NCBI GenBank assembly: GCA_037191015.1
Contig: JBBCKD010000001.1
Span: forward strand, 186,001-250,000
Direction: 5' to 3'
DNA from: Ravibacter sp037191015
Lineage (GTDB): Bacteria; Bacteroidota; Bacteroidia; Cytophagales; Spirosomataceae
DNA length: 64,000 nucleotides
The notes beneath the pieces were generated by a model, which saw nothing but the letters and a program-made list of their open reading frames with translations, made no database searches and was not told the DNA's origin. The position numbers and the translations under genes were made by a program. Below are positions 1-7,869 of this stretch, one piece after another. Numbering within the stretch: the first letter of the stretch is position 1; every line of letters starts with the position of its first letter.

Positions 1-1
1 T

Positions 2-874
2 CCTGTCGCAGGCCGCTTCGACCAGTGTCCGGGATATCTTTCCTGAATCGATCGCCTTCCATACCTCGTCGCCTCCTATGCCCTGTACGCTGGCTACGCC
101 TGTCTCACCGCCTTTCCTGCGCTCGACCATGCACTGGAGAATTTCCAGAACGTGGAATCCGTAAGCGTCCAGGGAGGCATACCCGATTGCAACCGCCTCT
201 TTTAATTTTACTCCTATCGGGTGTACTAAATAGGGGTCCCGCCAGCAATAAGGAAGGGAAGAGCCGGCCATCATCGGGACATTCAGCTCTTTGGCCCGGT
301 CGTAGATCCATTTGCTGTCGAGCCAGCTGTAGGAAAGATGCTTATCCGAAAACAGCGGGACCGACTTGTCGGATGCATCGAAAACCCTGAAAATCTGCTC
401 GAGGTAGTTCATCCTCGGGTACATTTTCATACCAAACCGGTTTTTGGGATACTCTCCGTGCTCGCCTATGTAAATCACCCCGTCGACCGCGAGCTTGTCG
501 CCGCCCAGCGTGAGCGCTTCCGCTATGGTCGGGTAAAGGGTGGCGTTGTTCATCTTCGCGATGCGGACTCCCGTATCGTTATTTCCTATCTGGTCGATCC
601 ATATGGACACAATTTCCACTTCGGGTTCTACCATGCCGTCGTCGGTGGGTATGCCGGCAAAGAGCTTGGTGCCGATGACGTCCGCGTGGGCGCTGTTCCT
701 GTATATATTGGCAATGAACGCAATTTTCTTCTTCCCGGTTTTTTTCCACTCCCGGAGCGGGGCGGGGGAAGAGGCGGGATCTGCCGAAAGATATGCAAGC
801 GGGAGGAAGCCCAGCCCTGCGGTGATACCGGCAGCCTGCTTCAGAAAATTTCTTCTATGATCGTTGGGTTTCAT
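2..874 (-). CDS. TAT-signal secreted protein of unknown function (3' end outside window)
   Basis: The reading frame is open from the ATG at 874 to the left edge of the window, giving 291 codons with no stop, so the C-terminus is missing. The N-terminus HRRNFLKQAAG (residues 6-16) is a twin-arginine signal with a following hydrophobic stretch, so export of a folded protein is expected. The mature part starts near KKKIAFIANIYRNSAHADV, looks like an alpha/beta domain, and contains VDGVIYIGEHGEYPKN and LFSDKHLSYSW. It reminds me of conserved TAT-exported proteins found beside Gfo/Idh/MocA enzymes in Bacteroidota and Planctomycetota, but I cannot name a catalysed reaction. It is the last visible gene of the minus-strand run that begins with the sigma factor at 15139. 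A palindromic repeat separates it from the gamma-glutamyltranspeptidase gene. Confidence 0.75.
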   Translation of the reverse strand, partial: MKPNDHRRNFLKQAAGITAGLGFLPLAYLSADPASSPAPLREWKKTGKKKIAFIANIYRNSAHADVIGTKLFAGIPTDDGMVEPEVEIVSIWIDQIGNNDTGVRIAKMNNATLYPTIAEALTLGGDKLAVDGVIYIGEHGEYPKNRFGMKMYPRMNYLEQIFRVFDASDKSVPLFSDKHLSYSWLDSKWIYDRAKELNVPMMAGSSLPYCWRDPYLVHPIGVKLKEAVAIGYASLDAYGFHVLEILQCMVERRKGGETGVASVQGIGGDEVWKAIDSGKISRTLVEAACDR

Positions 875-902
875 CGGTATTAAATTTAATAACTAATAAC
901 CT

Positions 903-968
903 AATCTCTGCGACTTAGCGCCTCTGCGTGAAATAAAACGCTCGCGGAGGCGCGGAGCCGCAGAGATT
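903..968. repeat. Imperfect palindromic repeat, copy 1
   Basis: Two 26-base arms (903-928 and 943-968) are reverse complements with about four mismatches and a 14-base loop. The sequence is rich in CTCTGCG and GCGCCTC words. It lies between two genes on the same strand. A relative with the same architecture is at 52412-52471. It looks like a dispersed REP-like intergenic palindrome that could fold in mRNA and change expression of the downstream gene. Confidence 0.6.
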
Positions 969-991
969 TTATTCATGCCGGGTTTGTTGGT

Positions 992-2779
992 TTACCAGCC
1001 GATAGCATAGCCGTTTCTCCGGGGATCTGCGCCTCCCATGATCCATCCCGAGCCGTAGTCTATAACGATGCCCTGTGCGCCGCCTACGGTCATGGTCCAG
1101 TCACCCAGGCTTGTGTCCAGGCTGTAGCCCATTTCCCTGAGCGTCTGGAGCGTTTCTTTAGGGATACGGGTTTCGATAAACAGCTCTTTGGCCGGAACGC
1201 TGCCCATTTCATCTTTCCACCGGAACCGGGGGGCGCTGATGGCATCCTGGATGTTCATCCCAAAGTCGATCACGTTCATCGCTACCTGCGGAACCGATTG
1301 CAATATACCGAAGCTGCCCGGCGAGCCTACTACCAGGTGAGGCTTGCCGTCTTTATGAAACTGCATCATTCCCCCTATGCACCAGGAGACGCCTTTGCCG
1401 GGCTGGAAGCCGTTTGCAGCCTTCGGGTTGATCGTCATCCAATCGAGCGCATTGTTAAATGCCACACCCGTTTTTCCGGCAACGTAGCCCGATCCGAACC
1501 CGCCTCCAAGCGTCTGGGTAATGACCACAACGTTGCCCCACTGATCGACGGCTGATAAGCTTGTAGTGGCGTAGCGATACCTGTCCCCGGTGTCGGGCAC
1601 AGGCGTCGAAGGAAACACACCGGACTGCTTTTTACGATTGGCCAGCCCTTCCTTGACTTTCTGCGCCACTTTTTCCCGCTGCTTGCCTATATACGCTTCC
1701 GATAGCAGCTGCTTTACCGGGACATCCACAAAGTCGGGATCGCCGATGTACTTATCGCTATCGATACGGCTAAGATTGATCGCCTCGAAAAGATGAGCGA
1801 GGTATTCGACGCTGTTGTGACCCATTTTCTTTACATCGAACCCTTCCATGATCTTGAGCGTCTGCAGCTGCTGCAGCCCCATACCGGGAGGAGGGTTATT
1901 GTAGACGGTATAACCCTGGTATTGCATGGAAAGAGGCTCCGCCCATTTTACTTTTCCCGGGATCGACGCGAGATCCTCGAGGGTTATAAAGCCGCCGTCT
2001 TTCTTAAAGGCATCTGCAATTTCGCGGGCGATAGCGCCCTTGTAAAAGACATCAGCGCCTTCGGCAGCTATGCGCCGCATGGTGTGTGCAAGCGGCTTAT
2101 TGGTGAAAATATCGCCTATTTTATAGGGAGATCTATCTTTTTTCAGGAAAATGGCCGCAGCTTCCGGGTGAGGAGCTACCCTCTGTACGATACCGGCCCA
2201 CATAGACTGGTCATATTCGGTAACGGGCACACCTTCTTCGAGATACTGAATGGCGCTTTCAAAGACCTTGCTGAGAGGCATGGTACCGTAGTCCTTCAGC
2301 GCCCGGTCCCAGCCCGCCAGGTTGCCCGGAACCGCCACTGTCCTGGGCCCTATCCCCTCCATTCTTCCGCCATGCCCGGCCCCGTCGTCGAACCTGGTGA
2401 TGTCTTTTACTTTTTCAGGATCGAAGTTTTTTGGTGCCCAACCTCCGAAGACGAGGGAGCGGGTCTTTTTTTCTTTGGCAGAATAGAAAAGCATATAGCC
2501 GACGCCTCCGGTGCCCGACATAAACGGCTCGACGGCGTTAAGCGAGGCGGCGGCAGCTACTATGGCATCGATGGCATTCCCTCCTTCCGCCAGGATTTTC
2601 TGGCCGGCCAGGGAGGCCAGGGGATGGGCAGTCGCCACCATGCCCTTCTTTCCTACTGCTGCAGGCCGGAGATTTTCTTTGGCCGCCTGCGAATAGGCGT
2701 TGCCGGTAAAATAACAGATAATTACAAGCAGCGCCGCAAAATATCGCGACGCTACACAGTTAATCATATCAGAGGCCAT
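992..2779 (-). CDS. ggt: Gamma-glutamyltranspeptidase, exported
   Basis: This is a 595-residue Ntn-hydrolase of the gamma-glutamyltranspeptidase family, which cleaves gamma-glutamyl bonds of glutathione and related compounds in the periplasm. The autoprocessing site is at about residue 405 in ATTSLSAVDQWGN; the first Thr of TTS would become the nucleophile of the small subunit. A GSPGS oxyanion-type motif follows about 80 residues later. Length matches the family (about 580). The N-terminus carries a hydrophobic signal peptide (ALLVIICYFTGNAYSQA). The frame extends to a TTG at 2812 inside a palindrome, but the ATG at 2779, or the one at 2767 just before the signal peptide, is the likelier start. 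The usual TTH/TSH at the cleavage site is TTS here, which is tolerated in the family. It is downstream of ridA in the same orientation. Confidence 0.9.
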   Translation of the reverse strand: MASDMINCVASRYFAALLVIICYFTGNAYSQAAKENLRPAAVGKKGMVATAHPLASLAGQKILAEGGNAIDAIVAAAASLNAVEPFMSGTGGVGYMLFYSAKEKKTRSLVFGGWAPKNFDPEKVKDITRFDDGAGHGGRMEGIGPRTVAVPGNLAGWDRALKDYGTMPLSKVFESAIQYLEEGVPVTEYDQSMWAGIVQRVAPHPEAAAIFLKKDRSPYKIGDIFTNKPLAHTMRRIAAEGADVFYKGAIAREIADAFKKDGGFITLEDLASIPGKVKWAEPLSMQYQGYTVYNNPPPGMGLQQLQTLKIMEGFDVKKMGHNSVEYLAHLFEAINLSRIDSDKYIGDPDFVDVPVKQLLSEAYIGKQREKVAQKVKEGLANRKKQSGVFPSTPVPDTGDRYRYATTSLSAVDQWGNVVVITQTLGGGFGSGYVAGKTGVAFNNALDWMTINPKAANGFQPGKGVSWCIGGMMQFHKDGKPHLVVGSPGSFGILQSVPQVAMNVIDFGMNIQDAISAPRFRWKDEMGSVPAKELFIETRIPKETLQTLREMGYSLDTSLGDWTMTVGGAQGIVIDYGSGWIMGGADPRRNGYAIGW

Positions 2780-2802
2780 TTTCAAATCAAATCGGTTAAT
2801 GC

Positions 2803-2826
2803 AGAGACGCAATGCATTGCGTCTCT
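2803..2826. repeat. Perfect 24-bp palindrome
   Basis: AGAGACGCAATG followed immediately by its reverse complement gives a 24-base perfect palindrome centred at 2814/2815. It overlaps the stop codon of the RidA gene (2825-2827) and sits just upstream of the gamma-glutamyltranspeptidase start. It can form a 12-bp stem with essentially no loop as DNA (cruciform) or act as a dimeric-protein site. I recognise this word as one common as a dispersed palindrome in Bacteroidota genomes, from general knowledge. Confidence 0.6.
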
Positions 2827-3364
2827 ACCGCAATTCTACAATCATTTCTATTTCTACCGGAATATTCATCGGAAGAGAACCAACTCCTACTGCAGATCTC
2901 GCATGTTTGCCGTTCTCACCGAATACGTCGACCATCAGGTCGGAGAACCCGTTGATGACCTGCGGATGCTGGTCGAACGTAGGGATGGCATTTACCATTC
3001 CCAATACCTTCACAAACCGTTTTACTTTATTAAGATCTCCTATTTCGGACTTCAGCGCGCCCAGCAGGGAAATTCCCGTGAGCCTTGCCGCTTCCTTTGC
3101 CTGGTTAAGATCGAGATCCGATCCTACCTTGCCCTTCATATATTCGCCGTTCTCCTGGACGGGACCGTGGCCCGATAGAAAGACAAGCTTACCCACCGTA
3201 ACGGCAGTGACAAAATTGGCGATGGGCTTGCCCGGAGGCTTCAGCGTGATACCCAGCTCCCTGAGCCGTTTTTCCGGGTCTGTATTTTTTTGGGCGGCGA
3301 GCGGAGACGCCGACAGCTGGAGCGCCAGAAAAACAACAGTGTAAAAGCTAAGAAGTGATTTCAT
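2825..3364 (-). CDS. RidA family (YjgF/UK114) protein with signal peptide
   Basis: The 179-residue product has an N-terminal signal peptide (MKSLLSFYTVVFLALQLSA) followed by a RidA/YjgF domain. The domain shows FLSGHGPVQENGEYMKGKVG, a LTGISLLGALKSEIGDLNKVKRFVKVLGMVN block and the C-terminal ARSAVGVGSLPMNIPVEIE. RidA proteins deaminate reactive enamine/imine intermediates and are normally cytosolic trimers of about 130 residues. This one is longer because of the leader and probably acts in the periplasm. The Arg that contacts substrate in canonical RidA (the R of the ARxxVGV block) is present. The upstream-extended frame to 3415 is unlikely because the signal peptide begins at 3364. It lies between the BASS transporter and ggt in one operon-like run. 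Confidence 0.85.
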   Translation of the reverse strand: MKSLLSFYTVVFLALQLSASPLAAQKNTDPEKRLRELGITLKPPGKPIANFVTAVTVGKLVFLSGHGPVQENGEYMKGKVGSDLDLNQAKEAARLTGISLLGALKSEIGDLNKVKRFVKVLGMVNAIPTFDQHPQVINGFSDLMVDVFGENGKHARSAVGVGSLPMNIPVEIEMIVELR

Positions 3365-3438
3365 TTGTATAAAATTGATGTGATAATGAGACAATGCTTT
3401 TTCATCGGTGGCCACCTATCCCGGCAGTGATCCGGCGC

Positions 3439-4539
3439 CTACCGGCTTTCCGTTTTTTCGTCGCGCGGCGCATTGTTGCTCCAGAACGAAGCAAGCACCG
3501 ATGCGGTGAAACCCATAAGAGGGCCGCAAATGGCAGAAGCGAGTCCGACGGTAGCTATTTTGCCTATCACTTTGGCGATGCCCGATACCATACCGGCGTT
3601 CTGCATACCTGTCGCAATAGCGATCGTACGGCAATCTCTTTCCTGCAGCTTAAACAATCTTCCTGCCCAGTAGCCGAAGAAATAGCCCAGTACATTGTGC
3701 AGTAAAACGGCCATCAGCAGCAAAAAGCCTATGTTTAGAATACTTTCCCTTCCTGCGGAAATGATAATCGCCACGATCAGCGCTATGCCGAACATGGAGA
3801 CATAGGGCATAATATCCTGCAGCCATTTGGCCTTCCCGCTGGTGAGCTTGTTAAAGATCAGCCCGGCTGCGATCGGGAGCAATACGATCTTGACCATTCC
3901 CCACATCATGCCGAGCACGTCGATCTCTATATAGCCGCCGGCGAATAGCTTCATTAAGAGCGGGATAAGCACTGGTGCGATGAGGGTAGTGATAGACGTA
4001 ATGGTAATAGCAAGAGCTACGTTGGCTTTAGCCAGGTAGCTGAAAAGACTGGCAGTAACGGAAGTGGGCGCGCAGCCCAGCAGGATAAGCCCCGCGGCGA
4101 TCTCATCTTCAAAGCCGATCAGCCGTGCCAGTATGAAACCTAAAACGGGCATGATGGTATACTGGGCGACAACCCCAATGACGACCGATTTGGGCGCCCT
4201 TGAAAGCTCTACGAAATCTTTGATCCCCATCGAGCAGCCGGTTCCGAACATGATGAGCTGGATCAGCGGGGTAATCAGGACGGCGGTCTCGAACCCGTTC
4301 CACTCTTTGAAAAGCCAGGGATAGTAAAGCGCGGTGATGGTGACGCTCAAGATAAATACCGTGAAGGCAAGGCCTTTCAGAGCCGGGATTCCCCTGAACG
4401 ATATCGAAAGGGAGATCATTCCCGCTACGAAAAACGGGCCTGCATCTGAAATCCCGCTGGTAACAGCCTTGTAGGCTGTTACCAGAAGAAACGTAATCGC
4501 CAGGTATAAAACTATGCGATAGGCGCGGGATTGGTTCAA
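3439..4539 (-). CDS. Bile acid:sodium symporter (BASS) family transporter
   Basis: The 366-residue integral membrane protein has about ten hydrophobic segments and BASS/SBF-family landmarks. These are GTGCSMGIKDFVELSRAPK, the VLGFILARLIGFEDEIAAGLILLGCAPT block (the crossover helix region with GCAPTSVTAS) and the later CRTIAIATGMQNAGMV motif. Members import bile acids, pantoate, pyruvate or other organic anions with sodium. The family alone does not give the substrate. The gene sits 73 bp downstream of the RidA stop side and 51 bp from the lactonase gene, all on the minus strand. It therefore probably supplies inner-membrane uptake of the product of this SusCD locus. Confidence 0.9.
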   Translation of the reverse strand: MNQSRAYRIVLYLAITFLLVTAYKAVTSGISDAGPFFVAGMISLSISFRGIPALKGLAFTVFILSVTITALYYPWLFKEWNGFETAVLITPLIQLIMFGTGCSMGIKDFVELSRAPKSVVIGVVAQYTIMPVLGFILARLIGFEDEIAAGLILLGCAPTSVTASLFSYLAKANVALAITITSITTLIAPVLIPLLMKLFAGGYIEIDVLGMMWGMVKIVLLPIAAGLIFNKLTSGKAKWLQDIMPYVSMFGIALIVAIIISAGRESILNIGFLLLMAVLLHNVLGYFFGYWAGRLFKLQERDCRTIAIATGMQNAGMVSGIAKVIGKIATVGLASAICGPLMGFTASVLASFWSNNAPRDEKTESR

Positions 4540-4590
4540 GGATCAGGAATAGTTAAAAGGGTTTAGAAATAAATATCGTTTAAGGCCTTG

Positions 4591-5517
4591 TCAGCGAGCA
4601 AACTGCTTCCACTCCCGGCCGGGTGTATCGGTCCTGAATTTCTCCACGTTCCCCTTATCCTGGATGGTTACGTAGATAGTCTTTCCGTCGGGCCCGCCGA
4701 AAGCCAGGTTGCTGGGCTTTTTGCCGTTCATGATCACTTCCCTTACAAGGGTCCCGTCGGGCGCGACTATGGCGACGGTCCCTTTACCGTGCCGGGTGAT
4801 GTACAGGTTGCCGTTTTGATCACACCGCATCCCGTCCATCCCGAAATCGGGGAACTCGATCAGGAGCCTCTTGTTGCTGACGTTGCCTTCGGGAGAAAGG
4901 TCATATGCCCAGACTTTTCGCTGTACGCTTTCGTTTACGTACAGGATGTCGTTGCCGGGGCTTACTTCAATCCCGTTGGTAGTGCCCATATTTTCTTCCA
5001 GCAGCGTAACGGTACCGTCGGTATCGATCCGCCAGATGTTCCCGGTTCCTTCTTTCCAGTTCGGATCGCTGGCATACAGCCTGTCGCGGTCGTCTATGGC
5101 AATGTCGTTCGGCTGGTTCATTTTGGCCTCATGCGCATATACCGAAATGGCTTTGGTCGCCATATCTACCTTTAAGATATTATGCTGCGGGTAATCCGCG
5201 ATGAGCATCTCTCCCTTGCTGTTGAACCTGATCCCGTTTCCTACGCTTCCTTCGGGAAGCTCTACGAAAATCCCGGCCTCTCCGGAGTCGGTTACCCTTC
5301 CGATGGTGCCGGATTTTTCAAAATTGACAGCATAAAGTATTCCTTCTGAATCCACAGCGGGGCCTTCAGCCCCCGATGTAAAACTGTTGGTGTCGGTAAC
5401 GACAGTAGCTGTAAACATTTCGGTATCTGATTGATTTTCTTTTCCGGAATTGGAAGAACAGGATAATGTGCACATGGCTGCCAGCGCCACAGCGGCGAAG
5501 GCAGAGGTTCGGATCAT
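4591..5517 (-). CDS. SMP-30/gluconolactonase-like beta-propeller lipoprotein
   Basis: The start at 5517 gives a 308-residue lipoprotein (signal MIRTSAFAAVALAAMCTLSC, lipobox Cys 20). The body is an SMP-30/gluconolactonase/LRE type six-bladed propeller. It shows EGPAVDSEGILYAVNF near the N-terminus (Glu of the metal site), NGIRFNSKGEMLIADY, QPNDIAIDDRDRLYASDP (Asn-Asp metal ligands), TNGIEVSPGNDILYVNES and DGMRCDQNGNLYITRHGKG. The family hydrolyses sugar lactones with a divalent metal. Here it would act in the periplasm. The frame extends upstream to 5562 and would then overlap the previous gene by four bases, but the lipoprotein signal favours 5517. Confidence 0.88.
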   Translation of the reverse strand: MIRTSAFAAVALAAMCTLSCSSNSGKENQSDTEMFTATVVTDTNSFTSGAEGPAVDSEGILYAVNFEKSGTIGRVTDSGEAGIFVELPEGSVGNGIRFNSKGEMLIADYPQHNILKVDMATKAISVYAHEAKMNQPNDIAIDDRDRLYASDPNWKEGTGNIWRIDTDGTVTLLEENMGTTNGIEVSPGNDILYVNESVQRKVWAYDLSPEGNVSNKRLLIEFPDFGMDGMRCDQNGNLYITRHGKGTVAIVAPDGTLVREVIMNGKKPSNLAFGGPDGKTIYVTIQDKGNVEKFRTDTPGREWKQFAR

Positions 5518-5558
5518 TTTTTCTCCGGAGAGCAGGGATGCGTTCATCATTAATAAGA

Positions 5559-6305
5559 TCATTTGAATTCCAGTGTTCCAAAAAACTGTGGTAAATGGAA
5601 ATTGGGTTTAGGAAAGTCAACAGGTGCCCATGTAAACCAGTGCGGATTGCTGGTCCTGCTACCGGTTTTGTAAAAATTGGCGCGCCATCTGGCGCCGGGT
5701 TGAGGAATAGTCACATCCGAAAATTTTTCAAGCATAGCATACGGTATGCGGCATTCGATGGTCCACTCGGTCGGCCCGGGTATTTCCGGGTCAACTACCG
5801 GAGGCAGGGAATGTGCGATCTCTATTTTGCTTATGCTCAGGCTATCCAGTTTCGTAAAGTCCGTCCAGGGTTTGGTAATATAGAAGATAAGGGGAGTGCC
5901 CCCGGCATTGACCTCCAGGTTGAAGTAGTGCAGGGGCTGCTTTTCATCCGGGGAAAAAAAGAATTCTACACAGGAATCACCCGATACGTTCCCGTTGTAT
6001 TCCGTTACGGTACTTTTAACGAAGCGGTCGGCTACTTTAAAGATCAGGTAGAGATTGTTCCGGTCATAGGCGAGCTTCGCTTCCGTTACAGGCGTAAATT
6101 CAGGCAGCTTGCCCATGGGGTTGGCCACCCGTACCCCCGGAATTTTCTTCCATTCTTTCTTATCCCAGCGCCCGTCCACCGGGATAGGCTTACCCGTACG
6201 ATGCACCTGGTAGGAAGTCTGGGCCATGACAGGTCCCAGGTATGCTGAACACCCGAACAACAGTGCGAAAAACAAACACCGGTTTTTCAAGAGGCATTTT
6301 GTCAT
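5559..6305 (-). CDS. Exported CBM9/DOMON-like carbohydrate-binding protein
   Basis: The 248-residue product starts with a signal peptide (MTKCLLKNRCLFFALLFGCS, cleavage near MAQ). It continues with a carbohydrate-binding family 9-like (DOMON) beta-sandwich: PVDGRWDKKEWKKIPG, EAKLAYDRNNLYLIFKVAD, the VTEYNGNVSGDSCVEFFFSP block, and the C-terminal WRANFYKTG and WFTWAPVDFPKPNFH. Such proteins bind sugars or sugar acids and are common accessory genes in Bacteroidota uptake loci. The frame could begin at 6317, but 6305 gives the better leader. It lies downstream of the TIM-barrel lipoprotein and upstream of the lactonase. Confidence 0.8.
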   Translation of the reverse strand: MTKCLLKNRCLFFALLFGCSAYLGPVMAQTSYQVHRTGKPIPVDGRWDKKEWKKIPGVRVANPMGKLPEFTPVTEAKLAYDRNNLYLIFKVADRFVKSTVTEYNGNVSGDSCVEFFFSPDEKQPLHYFNLEVNAGGTPLIFYITKPWTDFTKLDSLSISKIEIAHSLPPVVDPEIPGPTEWTIECRIPYAMLEKFSDVTIPQPGARWRANFYKTGSRTSNPHWFTWAPVDFPKPNFHLPQFFGTLEFK

Positions 6306-6490
6306 AGGGTAGCTCAATCGTCAGGCTTGAATCTTCGGTTGCAGTGCTCTCACGTGCAAGGTAAATATTTTGCAGATGAGCGTCAAAGCAAAATTAAATT
6401 TTATGGATGCCCCGACCTTCTATTTTCGTTCGCATTTATGATACTATTTTTTGCAGGTAGTGCGAAGTATCATATCAATTTTTGCCGCGG

Positions 6491-7789
6491 CTATTCGTCA
6501 AGCCTGTAAAGCCTGCCTTCTCCGGGCAGCAGATCAATTGTAATCGTTTTCCCGATATCGTCGTAGCTCGTCTTACCAGGATTGCCGTCTGTTTTTGATA
6601 TTTCCATCACTTCTTTTACCGGCGTTGTCAGTTTCACCTCTAATTGGCTGGGTTTCAGAAAAGACCGGTTGGTTACCATCAGATACTCTTTCTTAGAGTT
6701 TTTGTCTGTCAGCCTGCTGAGGATTACTTCGGCTTTTTTATCTGTAACATGGGCGATAAAATCTGCGGGGGGCGGTTGCGTCCCGGTCCAGAGACTGTCG
6801 CCGCAGTGGTAAACCTCCAGTGCATCGAGGTGAATCAGCGTCTTGCCCAGCTGTTTCATTTCGGAGTTTAGCTGCCTGAACGGCTCGTACATATCTGTTT
6901 TAACCCCTACGGAATCTATTATACTTTTGTACATTCTCAGTTCTTCGGTCAGGTTATCCCGGGTATAGTAGGGGTACCACACAGCATTTTTTATGCCGTA
7001 GGCAAGGTTGGAGTATACATTCATCCGGAGCTCATCGGCGTTCGGCCGGCGCAATTCTACCGTGCCATTGAAGCCCATCCCGAAGGATTGAAGGCATGAA
7101 GATGTCTTCAGGTCGTATTTCAGTCCGACCCTTCGAATGATTTCCAGGTTATTGAAATAGGTTTTTTCCAGCTGGTCTCCGCGTTTGAAGGGATAATTGT
7201 CGAATGCAAGGTATTCAATATTCTCCTTGCCGGCGCCTTCCACATATCTTTTCAAAAAGCTGTGCTCGTAATCTTCCTTTCCATCAATGGCCCAGTCAGG
7301 GAGATGATTGAGGTAGGCGTCTTTTGCAGGATCAAGCCTTTTTACTTTCAGCATCAATTCCACTGCCGACCGGAGCCGCGAAGTGTCAGGCTCATCTGTG
7401 ATGTAGTATCCGGCCAGAGCAGGGTGGTCTTTGAAATCGTTCACCATTTCGGCTATCTTCTCGTCTCCCTGTCCGATCCTGCTGTCGAAGACGTACACTT
7501 TCAATCCGTGCCTGAGGGCCATATCGAGAGTTTCCAGGTTTCCCTCGCGGTCGGCGCTTAGGCCAGGAGTGCCTATGTTGATGATAATGTCTACATGAGC
7601 GTCTTTAATTGTCTTGTATTGCTCGTCATTAAACAGCTTGGGAGGTGGAGGGCCATAAATGCTGATCAGGAATTCTTCTTCTTTTTTCTTTTCTTCCGCA
7701 CAGCCTATAAGTAAAAGAGGCAGGGCTGATAAAATTACAGAGAATAATCGGAGCCTTTTGATAGGCTGGTGCAAGTTACGCGCTTTCAT
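6491..7789 (-). CDS. Lipoprotein with TIM-barrel-like (glycoside-hydrolase-like) domain
   Basis: The 432-residue product has a lipoprotein signal ending LPLLLIGC (Cys about 30) followed by a charged EEKKKEEE linker. The body looks like a (beta/alpha)8 fold: VDIIINIGTPG, GLKVYVFDSRIGQGD, HPALAGYYITDEPDTSRL, YLAFDNYPF, a SCLQSFGMGF strand and GIKNAVWYPYYTRDN. The ITDEP segment, with an acidic residue at a strand end, resembles the acid/base position of clan A glycoside hydrolases. A C-terminal beta domain (ILSRLTDKNSKKEYLMVTNRS) follows. I cannot assign a GH family. It directly follows susD in the ECF-controlled operon, the usual place for a surface glycan-active enzyme. It is the only candidate hydrolase in this locus. 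Confidence 0.7.
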   Translation of the reverse strand: MKARNLHQPIKRLRLFSVILSALPLLLIGCAEEKKKEEEFLISIYGPPPPKLFNDEQYKTIKDAHVDIIINIGTPGLSADREGNLETLDMALRHGLKVYVFDSRIGQGDEKIAEMVNDFKDHPALAGYYITDEPDTSRLRSAVELMLKVKRLDPAKDAYLNHLPDWAIDGKEDYEHSFLKRYVEGAGKENIEYLAFDNYPFKRGDQLEKTYFNNLEIIRRVGLKYDLKTSSCLQSFGMGFNGTVELRRPNADELRMNVYSNLAYGIKNAVWYPYYTRDNLTEELRMYKSIIDSVGVKTDMYEPFRQLNSEMKQLGKTLIHLDALEVYHCGDSLWTGTQPPPADFIAHVTDKKAEVILSRLTDKNSKKEYLMVTNRSFLKPSQLEVKLTTPVKEVMEISKTDGNPGKTSYDDIGKTITIDLLPGEGRLYRLDE

Positions 7790-7869
7790 GAATTCAGATA
7801 ATTGAGAGAATATTATTGATTTTAGATTAAAAGCCCGGGAGAGGGTGGTATACTTCCCCCGGGCTTTGC

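Noticed and set aside
338..883. 181-codon plus-strand frame at the left edge
   Set aside because: The opposite strand carries the longer open TAT-signal protein that runs off the window.
1793..3178. 461-codon open frame on the plus strand
   Set aside because: It lies antisense to ggt and ridA, whose protein families are unmistakable; its translation has no domain and is Arg/Cys/Phe-rich as expected of a shadow frame.
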